Source: Varroa destructor
Lineage: Eukaryota; Arthropoda; Arachnida; Mesostigmata; Varroidae
Length of the DNA: 64,000 nt
Assembly (NCBI RefSeq): GCF_002443255.2
Contig: NW_019211458.1
Location: 38,608,014-38,672,013 of the forward strand
Direction: 5' to 3'
In this document: piece by piece, positions 12,401-24,400 of the stretch
How positions within the stretch are numbered: position 1 is the stretch's first letter
Layout of the letters: every line of letters starts with the position of its first letter
The notes under the pieces: generated by a model
Seen by the model: only the letters and a program-made list of their open reading frames with translations
Told to the model about the DNA's origin: nothing
The model's database searches: none
Made by a program: the position numbers and the translations under genes

Positions 12401-15400
12401 TTCGCGTTCAACGATGGCATATTGTTAGTCTTTTGCAGTTGACAACAACAACAACAACAACAACATTGTAAAAAGCAGGGAGCTGAGTACATGTTGGGTC
12501 GTGTTCATCACCGTGCCTCTAATTGCCATTATTAAACCTATTTATGAAAAATAATTCGATAGCACCAGCAACATTCCAATACTGGGTACAATCATGTTGT
12601 AGAGATAGAAAGCCCTCCGTCTAAAGCGCTACTATCTGAAAATTGAACAACTGGGAACCCCGCAAAAGCATGAGATGCTGGATCTCAACAGATGGATTTA
12701 TCAATGGACGACCATTCTGTACTACTAAAGAATTATTAATGATCTTTCACTATATACATGTATTTGCTTAATTTTCTATTCACGAACTCAGATGATGAAG
12801 ACGATTCACTAATCCCTGGTCAGGTGGTTCGGAACAGATGCTAAATAAACTGACGCGTACTCTTCTCAAACAGCCCGACATAACTCTGCCGATATGCACA
12901 TTTCGATCACACCGTTTAACAGAAATACGTCAGGCAATAACAACAGTAGCAGCAAGGCCAAGAGCAAGCCTTAAGCAAACAGCTGATATCCCATTGTGCC
13001 CGTGCGTCTGCTACAGTTTGGTTCTTCTCGCTGTTCGGTTATGTATTTGCGTGTTTCGGAAATATTTTTACTTTTGATGCGACCAATCGCTGATCGTACG
13101 AAGAATCGTCTAACAGAGTAGTCTGCCAGATAACAAGCAGTGTTTACCTGTTGCCGACATCTGCCGGTATCGAGCGACACCGTAGTAGACATTTACTGAA
13201 ATCAAGTGGCGGACAGGTAGACGCTATAGGCATTGGAGCGATCAAATATGCGGTACCACCTCGACACGAACCATTGGATAAAAGTACTGATCCCATAATG
13301 ATCATCATTAGCATTAGCAGCAGCAGCAGCATCACTGCGTTGCGTTCATATGTGGTTCACTGCGTAGGTGATCCGATTTATTGCGTGCTCTCCCTCTATA
13401 CCACGAACTACTGCTCCCCGCACTACTACGAGCTACCCACTGCCATATGACGTTATTACAGCCGCCGTAGAAATACTAAAGTGGTACCGCATCGACAGAT
13501 CCGACCTTGCAAATCAGCTCTCGTCGATCCGATCCAGCTAGACCTGATTGTCTGGGCATTAGTCTACGATTCTACCGCTACTAGAACGAAAGTCATTGCC
13601 GCTGCGCTACCATTACTCTAATAAGAAGCTTGCGCCTCCCTCGCTCCGCTGCGCTACCGCTGCACGTAATAGTTATTATTACACCACAGACGGGCACATC
13701 CATGGAGCATAACGTGTGGCAGTATACGAAGCAAAGCAAGCCAAGGAAGGCAGCCAACAGGGTTAAACCATTCACAGAATCACTGGATTAACAAACAACT
13801 CCAACACGGTTGGATCAGCAGCCACTCCGCTACAACCGCATATATACCCAGTCGTGTGACCCGGCTGCCTGCACATTTCGCTGATTCGTTCGTTTGTCTA
13901 TTCATCTATTCATATGACTGAATATATATATCTGTATAACAGCGTTGACTGACTGAGTCAGTCATTCATTCATTCATTGAGACTGTAGTGGCTACAATGA
14001 GTTCCACTTGTAATTTTATATTATACGCACACGCTTGCTTCACATATGCGCTTCTGCTGCAGCCGCTGCCTCGTTGGTCAGCCAAGCAAGCAAACGAGTG
14101 AGGGACCGCTGAATGAAGCCATAATAATATATCGTTACTGTAGTAATAGTAGTAGCACATTTTCTGCAGGCGGTTCTGTGTCGCTGGTACAACTGCATAA
14201 ATAACTGTCTACCACACGGTAACGACTGCTGATGCGGAGGCGGACGAACTCGCTATTGATGCTAATGTTTTACGGGACCATCTTTCAAGAGTTAATATTG
14301 CCTACAGCAACAGCTGATTCCGCGAAGGGAAGAGATATTCTTATAGTGTAATATAGATAGAATAAAATGTGATTAAATAACAAGAGAACCACCGAACGAA
14401 GCGGCTACCGCGCCAATCAACACGTAGATGTCTCTAACTGCTTCAACTGTAGACCTATGGATAATACTTGTATAGATTTTTATACCTTTTGCTCTCGTCG
14501 TTCTAACTAATCAGCCATAGTTCCTCTTAGCTTCTTTGTTCCCTTTCTCTCCCGTGCCCCCTATGTGGAGCTCAACAGATGTGGGCGCACAGCCAGTTTG
14601 TGAGACATGACTTGTTGTGACCACGAGCGCCGCGATGTGTTTCTTGTACGAACAGCTTGCCTATTTCGCCAAGCGCGCCACATTTCAAATCTAGCAAACT
14701 CAATTCGTGCTGGAGCTGGAACATATATATATAGAGGGAGAGAGTGTCAGGCGCCAATTCGTCGAACTCTCATTCCATTTGTTCGTGTGTATCACGCTTG
14801 AATTGGTCGTAAAATGATTCTATGGTAGTACGTAAATATCGAATACACTCGTCCGCTGCTGTGTAACGATAGTTTACTTTGAGCGTTATTGTTACGCTGC
14901 CTTATTAAATGCAACAGCAATACCGGCAACATTCTCTTGTGATCATGATGATGGTCTTCACCGTGGCTGCAGCTGTTGCGGCAGTGCCCCTGCTACCACT
15001 CCTGTCGCCATTGCCGTTGTAACGCAATTTTTCTGTACCTGTCGTCGTTGCTATTGCCGCCGCCGTTATTGTTGATGTCGACCAGTTCTGCGGAACTTTA
15101 CGTTTACGTTCTGTTCTTATTTGACAGATCAAACGAGCAGGAGCTGTTTGATTCGTTTCCACAGACCGCAGTTCACGAGAGCGATAGCTCCACGGTAAAA
15201 GACACAGGTGAGAAAATAGCGAACAACGACAGCGGCAGTGGCAAGTGTTGCCTTACGACGAGAATAAGAATGGCTTTTCTAAGCAACATAATGATTCGAT
15301 GCTAGTTGCAGTACGGTATCGTTCGTGCATCAGGTGGCTGCCACCCTCTATACAGAAAGGAAGGAGGTCAGTCGCGTCGTTGGGTGGATCTCATTTTGTC

Positions 15401-18400
15401 AAAGACAACAGCTACGACGACCAACGATGGCGATACGGCGGCACCTGCCCTCGCGATCGCTGGTCGCTACTATAATATAGATGAAAGGAAATGGTGATGG
15501 TGGTTATTAGTTTGTAGCCTTTGTCGCCTGCGTACACAGAGACGCTGCACTACATAAATTCGGACGGAGGTCTTACTGCCACGTTGGCGTAACTCGTTGC
15601 GTCGTATTCTGTTGAAACGCTGTTCTCGGAACCTTCCGTTCCCTTGCAGGAGCGCGCTTTTCCCCTTGTCATTTACAGCGTGTAGCACAGACGCTATAAG
15701 CGTTCCGAAGACGTTCGCGGTGAGTATCCGCGATTTATTGTATGCACGTACGCAGTGTATTGTAACATCGTACGTTGGCTAGCGTTCCATGGCTCGTAGA
15801 ATAAAGTAAAAACTGAGACAACTAATGAAAGGCACAGGAAAACAAAGACGAATGACGACGATTCCTGCGGCACTATGCATATTTAGGAGGTATCTGGAAC
15901 GATCCTATGGGGGGCCGAGACAATTCAGTCCCTCTTCCCTACCAAAGATCTTCAATTGCGTGCCACAGCTAACAGGATCTGAACTTTCTGCTAAGCCCTT
16001 GTAATTATGCTCTTATGGCAGCCTTTCTCCGAGTGCACCGTAACGTACTTGTACCCGGTAGAGTATACACAAAGCCGTGCCTATAGAGATTTATCCTGCA
16101 ATCGTATTATATCTATACGCATGGAGATATGAACGAATATCAATTCGTATAGGCTACTATTTGCATGACTGAACGAGCACACGATACTTAACACTTTCCT
16201 CAAGATATACTGAGGTGACTGCGCTTTGCCCTCACCGCAGTTGCTTGGCCGTCCCTCAACAAAATCATTAACAAAAATCTCAGCGGTAAAAGAACGGGTA
16301 GCCCAATCGAGAAACATCGTTCGATCGTAGCGCTTCACCAGAAAGCGATATCGGTGAGCTTGTTACGCAGACAGGCAATATCTGACGTACCCATTATTCT
16401 AATACCTATTCACTGTTTGTAGGCAAGCAAATGAACCACACTGTTTTAGCAGCTGCCGGCAGACATATCTTCAGTTACTTTGGTTGCTGTTCGTTATGAG
16501 CATAGTTCTTTTTATAGGTCTTTTCTTTTTACTTGGCTGAACACCGCGGTCATTGCGCTGACTAAAAGATGAGACGAGGGTAGAGGTAAAATCAAAACTA
16601 TTACCGCATCGGTAAGTCCCAGCGTGTTTTGTCGAAAGCATCATATCTTGCTTGTTGTCTTCCCTCCAAGTTAATTTTTGTCTCTACGTATTTTCCTTCA
16701 GTTTCGTTGAAGTTCCCCTCTATACTCATCGTTATCACGAACCTCTATCGCACACTGTTCCGAAGAGCTACATAGAAACCTATAAACCGGTGTTAGGGCA
16801 AATGCGCGCCACAGCTTTCGAAATCTGCAATTCATTGCCGTAGAACTGTCCTGACACAGGAGTCTGATGACACTCGGAACGTCGTCTATGGCGAACAATA
16901 TTCGCGTAATACGCCTTATGAAAACCTACACTAGCATTACTATTATACGACACCAAAGATTCTCTACATAACGCCGACTGTTATTCACTAATTAGATCTA
17001 TCGTCTGCAACTATCGAGCGTGATGTTAACGCATTACGAAGACGAGGATATAGGATAGACCGAATTTATACATATAATATTCGTACAAAAATAGGTGTTC
17101 TGTACTGTCGTCGGTCGCGGTTGTTGACGGATTCGTTCTCGCAGAGTCCGACAATCGTCAGAGAATCTGGTTGCATTATTGATTTTATCTGCTGGTCCGC
17201 ATAAACTACGCGCTGAACCACCGCGTAATAAGTGTTAGTCACGAATGTGGCTTTAATGGAAGGTTGTACGTTTGGAGAAGCGAACTGTATCAGAGATCTT
17301 TGTTCTGGTAATGATAGTAACGCATAATCCGCGCGTTACCTGCGTTTGTTAAGAATAGTATGGAGCGTAAGATAATAGGGAGGCACAAATAAAAGCCGTT
17401 TGTTTAGGGTGCGTGTAGTGTGTCTGAACACAGGTCTAATCGGGATATTCGATTGAAAGGAAAAGAGCCCCACTGATGCGGTTCCCGTGATGTCTTCTGA
17501 AAAGAGGATGATCCATTATTTCGTTGAACATGACCAGGCTGTCAAACGTAGCCGATTTTTATCGACAGCGCTTACCTGGCCTTTTGAATTTGAATCGCTT
17601 AGACAGCTTCAGGCCCGTATATAGGCCAACCCTTGAAAACTAATTAACAAACTGAAATGAAATGTGAAAATGACCACATGGATAGGAGGATGCGGAGACA
17701 TGATACCTCATATCAGGACGTCTTCAAAAAAGACAGATTTCTTAGTCGCCGTAGCATTTACAATATACAAAGCAAGCCTGCAGATATAAACGGCATATTG
17801 TTGTGTGCCTGTAAGCGTTCGTTTAAATCTAATCAAACCTGAGAATCAGAGCTCACAGCGTTGATAGAGCTGACAAGCGATATGAAAGGCACTTTTCTAA
17901 AATTAACCTTGCCCCCAAATCATCATTGGCCGAAGAAGTGTAGCTCACTAACATTCGAAAAATGATGCTTGAGGACGCTTTTCAGCAGAGCCAGCAACGA
18001 GCTTACTTATAATACTAGATAAAGGTCATCGTCTGGCGAATTTCATATATATAGGTATATCTAGGGAATAGGACTAGTTGCATTGCATCTATTATTTATT
18101 CGCTTTCTTATATATCAACTAATCTACAATTGTTCCAGGAACACAAGTTCAAGAAGGGCGATATTGTGTCTACTCCAAACGGCATCCGTAAGAAGTTTAA
18201 CGGAAAGCAATGGAGGCGCTTGTGCAGCCGCGACGGCTGTACAAAAGAATCTCAACGTAGAGGATACTGCTCAAGGCATCTCTCACTCAAGGGTAGGTTC
18301 GATAATGCAAAAGTTGAATATAGATATACGCTTTACTTCACCGTCGTCATTGTAGTTCGCTATCGTAGAATAGATATTGCTAGTTGCGCTAACACCAACT

Positions 18401-21400
18401 GCTTGTCAACATCTCAACTTCGATATATCTAGGTGGTGGCGACCCGCTCAATTCTTCCACCGGGGTTTACTTTCGAGGTACATCCCAGACACTGTTGTTA
18501 GATGTCACCTATTTTCATTAGATGCTGCACCGAAAGCAAGTGGAAGAGGGCAAGCGTGTTCGATATTAGCTGGTTTCAACAAATCACTGCAAACCAGCTT
18601 CATCGGAAGTTTGCCTTGTGACAGTGGTAGGTGGGTGCGCGCGTTGTAGACGCGCGTGTGCACGGCTCAGCTGTGCACTATTAGGCGGAAATCGATAGGG
18701 GTTCGAATAGAGCTTTCTGGCAAGGGGCACGAGAACTTACTTAAAAGAAAGTGTGTATGATGCACGTTTACCCAGGATGGTATTTACACGTGTCTGCGCA
18801 CATCGTGGCTGTTCTGTCCGACGCAGAAACTATTGTATCTTTCACTAATAATAACTGGATTGTGAGAACCGATATCATCTGTAGCTACGGTTCGTTAGTG
18901 ATTCGTCAAAGAACGAACAACAGTAGCTAGACTAATCATGACGCTGGCAGCGTTTTACGTGTACACACACACACACACACACAAACACACCCACAAAAGT
19001 AAACGGCCAGGTAGATACATGTTAAACACTCTTATACACACGTAGTTTAATGCAACTGCGTTTCCTCTTCTTAACGGAAAACCAACAAAAATCTGTTTAT
19101 TATACATGTACGTGTAGATACATAAGTATTTATCGACCGTACAGGTTCGCTGAGATGGCAATAACTCCGTCAGCACGACGGTAGTAGAACATGCGCAACT
19201 CTAAAAATGGTAAAAGGCAATACTATTCAATAAATCTGCGCAGTAATCCTGTGTGCCACTCTTGCGATTCATCACCCTGTGTGCATGTGAAGTAATTTAT
19301 GTAGTTTGTTTTTACGACGCGGGCGTCTATAGTTCCATTCATAGATAAAGCTGCGCTTGACTACTTAGTATATTTGTATAAGATTAAGTATCTTAGTTAG
19401 CAATTGCAGTGATGCAGTTCTAACGCATACGAACTATTAGGACCTATTAGAGAATTATCTGTGACAATTCATTGCAATATGACGTACATTGTTTCTAGTG
19501 TGAGACACGTAATCGCGTGCACTTGGTGTTTTGCGGTCAGTTTTTAGCGTCGGAGGACCCAATGGGCGTTCTTAACCTACCTGAACAAACGTTATTACCA
19601 GTAGCCTGTTGCCGAAATACGCTAACACGTTCTACTGGCTATTGCTTTGATTTAACTCGGCTTAGGTAAAACTGGCGAATCGCATCAATCATTTAGCGGA
19701 GATAGCGGGGGACTTAACGATGACCAGGGTGACACTGGGTCCATGTTCGATGCTCATGGAGTGAGGCCACAACATCATTCTTCAAGTAAGTTTTCAAAGC
19801 TTGTTTCATCATATTGCGAGCACGCGTTGATAAATTGCATGGTAAAATCATTTGGACTGGAGTACATTTGGTCTGTATTTCTGACGAGCTATCAGTTCTC
19901 ATTATTTGATCGTAAGACTGTTCTCTGAAATAATGTGGGTTGCTGCCCTATTTCGCACTCGAGCGATTTCTTTCTATGTTGCGACTTAAACAATAAATTG
20001 ACGCCTCGGATCGAATTTAGTGTTTTCCAATTTGATTTTATGTTGGCATTAAGTAGTTGTCAAGGCTAACTGAGACTGCGTCGCCACCGGATACATATTA
20101 AGTAGCATTCCACGAATTTTGCTCAGATTTTTTAGAACTATTTGACATGATTTTCCTATGAAAACCGCCGTACGCCTCAAATTGCGCAGCCATTAATAAG
20201 CTACTGATAGATATTCTGTGCACTTTTGTGGCGTTGTTAGCTAGCTCATGCAGCTTAATTATTTTGTTGACTATTCAAGTACTGACAAGTTAGCAATTTT
20301 ACATACGGCAACTTACAAGATAACTTGTGAAACAGCCAAATTAAGCCACTGATGTTGGAGGATCAGACAAAATAGGTATAATTTATTCAGTAAATTAGTT
20401 ATTACCGAGCTCTCCCGTCAATGTATGTACGTATTAATTCACCCAGGGAAAAATTAATGAGAGCTATGCCATCCTGTCGTACTTCGTTCATGCCTAGCCT
20501 CTCTATTCGCCTTGGCTCCCTCTGCCCCTGTCATCAGAATACGATTTGCACTTGACGCGCATATGTAGTGTAGAGGGATAGTCGTGGGTAAACCGGTTTG
20601 ATTGGTCCAACCTGGGTCCTGCTTTGCCTTCTTTTTGTGGCGGCAGTGACGGCAGCAGCGCCTTAGCTGGACCGTCATCCCGTCGCACAAAACATCTCAA
20701 TCTTTCATACGGACTATGTACGTCATTCGCCGCCATCTGGTTGGCGTTAGCTTTGATCAGTGCAGAGCGCATTCATTTCGTTGCGCTTCATTATTGGCTG
20801 GACGGAGTGAGTCACAGGCGTCAAGAACACTCACTTTGTATGAGAACGACCAGATTCTGTGACTCTGTGTAGTGGTCCACTACACTTCGTCCGTTGTCGG
20901 CGCTGGCGCCACCGTTAGCGTTGTCATACGTTCCATGCCGAATGTTATCTCGTGTATAATCTAGTGCATGTTTCCATCGCACGCCAGCAGCAGTCAGCCA
21001 ATGCGACAAGCATTGACAGCGACAGCAGCTGCAACAACGAGGCTTGCGTGATAAAAAAAAATCATCATAGTACTCGTCGTAACAGCGACAACAGCGGCAG
21101 GGTGGCAGTAGCACAACTAGAAGATACAGTAATAGCAAAAAAATTCGTATTCGAGAGGGTTCAAGTGGGAGGCGGCCCTGTGTCGAGCCAGCCAGCCGGC
21201 CAGCCGGCCGGCCGGCCAGCCAGCCTCGTCTTCGGCAACGCTCGCTAGGAACGACTCAAGTAGTAGCATAATTTTGTCAACCAATTGCATTAAGCTGTTA
21301 TAGCGTCTTGTACGTACTGTAATATTATCCTGTCTTTAATAGTGTCGATGTGTTTATCGTATTACGTAGTAGTTATAGTATAGTTGTCGTTGTCTAAGGC

Positions 21401-24400
21401 CAACGGTGAGCCTGTACCAGATGTACGCAATACCGAGTCCTGTGAGCTGAAGGTGGTTCGTTGATATTTCTAGTTCTTCGTGTGTGCGCATTCTCTCCTT
21501 TTCTCTCCGTAACCCTATCGCTGTCACTCAGCGTCTTTGTTTGTCCTTCGCTGCGTCTGTGAGGGCGCATATATGAATGAAAGTGCCAGCCAAGTCCCTG
21601 CGATGGTTTGCTCAGACAGCGCGTCGGAGAAGTGATCACTTAGCTGTTCCTAGCCAGACCAGTACGATATCGCCCGCGACGAGGCTGATAGTAATCGTAC
21701 CACTGGAAAGCAAGGAAGAAAGAGCGTTAAACGAAGTAAACACGTAGCAGTAAAATGGTTGAAAGCTGTTATAAAGCAACAAGCGGTCAGGCCAAGTGGC
21801 CAAAATTCCCATGGAAATGAAAAAATTACGCGAACTACGACTAATCATGAGTTAAGGGCAGCCTAAACGGTTTGCTACGCGATGAGCTCTATGTAAGATC
21901 CTGTGCTCGTCCTCACCATGTCTGCAGAAATCCGCGTCGAAACAATTCAGTCAAAGAAACCTAGCGCCACCTAACTCTACTTCCACAAAATAGCAAGGAT
22001 AACAACATAGCCGTTTTAACAATAAACCTAACTGTGTTGGTATGTGTCACGCTTTTCTCTACACTGGCATAGGTTCAACTGGTGGAAGTCCATATCAGCT
22101 GGTCGCGTCAGTTAGCTCGAATCCTAATGAAACCAACAACAACAACAACAATCACATTCCCGTCTACCCGTGGACGGCTCTCGTGCCCTTCCTTGGTGAG
22201 TCGATAAGGCCAACAGGATACATCGCATATGAACGACAGCTCTGAAAAAAGCCTATTTCTTTCGTGATTGATATTTCATTACCACAAAAAGAATACAACA
22301 GTAAAAACAGTAAAAGGACATGTATTGGCGGCACAATTGTTGCGGTAAATTAGCTTTAGTGGACCTACTTGGAGGTACGAAGTTGGCTGGCTTGAGCTTG
22401 TTATTGTAAGGACACATTTCAAGTGGCGTAAAAACTGCCAGTTGTGGGATGAGATCGCAGCCTCCAAACAGATAATCCCGCATGCATATAGAACCGATTC
22501 TGTTTATAGCGATACTGGTGTGCTAGTTAGGCTTCGATGAAATGCGGTACATCAAAGGAACTTCTAAATAACATCGCGTCTCAACGTGTTGGTTGTTAAT
22601 CGCTCAAAACTGTAGTGTAGTTTTTTTTTTAGTAAGAATACTTGCTAAATATGCCGTAACTAGAGCGGAAAAAATGGCTATTTATATAAATAGAGCAGTC
22701 AAGAGTCGGTAATATCGAAAGGAAGAGGAACTCTTTTATCACAGACGGCGGTGCGTCGGTCAAGAGTTGAAGGAGGAGGAACGGTTAGGGATGGGAAGAA
22801 GGCCAAATAGTTTACCTTTGATGATAGAAAGTGGCGAAAGGCCACGTAAATGGGCCGTACAATGCTAATGTGTCAAAGAAGATGTATATGCGCGCAACAC
22901 ACGTACTAGTAACGTCGTATGTACCGATTTGAATAGCAAACTGAGACTAGTGATTGTTTTTTTCTCATTTATCAAACCAACAGCGGGAACAGGTGGTTCC
23001 GGTATGAACCTGGCACGGAATTATTCGGCTACTTACGATACTCAGATGGAAGAAGGAAGCGAAATTGACCAAGAGGATTTGGACGAGGTATTCGTTAGTG
23101 ACGCACCGTCCACCGCCGAAGACACAAAGGCCGGCAATCCACCTACGATAGCTCTGGCGGCCCCGCCAAGTGGAGCTCGAAAGAAAAGTGGCAGCACTTC
23201 ATCAAAGGACGGCCGTGAGTCGTCCAGTGGCCCTGGCGCCGGCGGTGGACCAGGTGTCGGCGGCAGTCATATCCGACGACCAATGAATGCATTTATGATC
23301 TTCAGCAAGCGACATCGTGCGCTCGTGCATCAGCGACACCCAAACCAGGACAATCGTACGGTGTCGAAAATCCTCGGCGAATGGTGGTACGCACTGCGGC
23401 CACTAGAGAAGCAGCAGTACCACGAAATGGCTTTCAAAGTTAAGGAAGAACACTTCAAAAAACATCCCGAATGGAAGTGGTGCAGCAGAGAACGAAAGCG
23501 CAGCGAGAACGCGGCTGGCGTCGGTGGAATTGGACGTCAGGATGGCGAAGAAGCGAGTGACGGCGAGGAAAACGCGGGCGGAAGTGTACCCACCACGTTG
23601 CAAAGTGGCGGCGTCAGCGGCGGCGTCGGGGTCTCATCAACAGCGTCGTGCGGCAACCTTCTCAACGTACACGGAGCCTCCCATACGATCACGTCGCCAT
23701 CAACGTCTATCTCCAGTCCGTTGCCATTGTCTCCACTGACCTATCGGGAGCCACCGCAATCGGCACCGCCGTTCGAAGTATCACTCATGGAGGAACGAGT
23801 TCAGGCACTCTCTGTCCGGACGCCTCTTTCGCCCTCCGTCGCGAGCATGGGACCACGGACGGCTTCCGGAACAGTAGCCGGACTCGAACCTCCCTCAGTG
23901 ATTGTCACGACACCATTCGTACTCGCACCAACGCCAGCCCAACTGGGTTTGGCGCCTGGCCAAAAGAAGCAGATGACTCACCATCCCGGACAGCATCACG
24001 CTGGGACGCTCCAAGGCCACCAGACGGCTGCTACTGCTCATCAAGGTCACGTCGGCATAGGTCAAACGACGCCGTTGCCGGGCACCAGGAACGATGGCAC
24101 ACCATCCGCTTTCCAGATGCCGCCCAAAAGTGAGTGCAATACAATGCTGCACGCGTTATAATAGTAATTAGCTATCCCGAACCACGATAAACGTATCTAT
24201 AGGGATGTGATAATTTATAACTGTAGTGGCTTGAAATATCGAATGGTTGATCAGATTGGTAAAGGTGTTTTGCGGTCCTTGCCACAGCAAGCACGCGGTG
24301 TCGGATGCGCCTATAACTTTTGTTACTCTGTTCTTATGCGTGTTTCAGAGCATGACTTGGTGGCTCCTCTGAGCGCCCCAGTATTGGTGAACGGGAATTC

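Larger units (their letters stand above)
8151..18138 (+). other. cic intron 3, about 10 kb
   Basis: The intron runs from the GTGAGT donor at 8151 to the TTGTTCCAG acceptor ending at 18138. Contents are annotated separately: an (AT)30 tract, a mariner relic at about 9575-10620, an (AAC)n tract, and a triplet-rich zone at about 13.1-15.7 kb with several good splice donors. In the rest I see no coding exon. The flanking exons are both phase 0, so no extra exon is needed to keep the frame. Confidence 0.7.

Noticed and set aside
23648..24152. Long open frames in other frames and antisense across the Cic HMG exon
   Set aside because: Shadows of the GC-rich cic coding exon; the cic frame carries the conserved domains.
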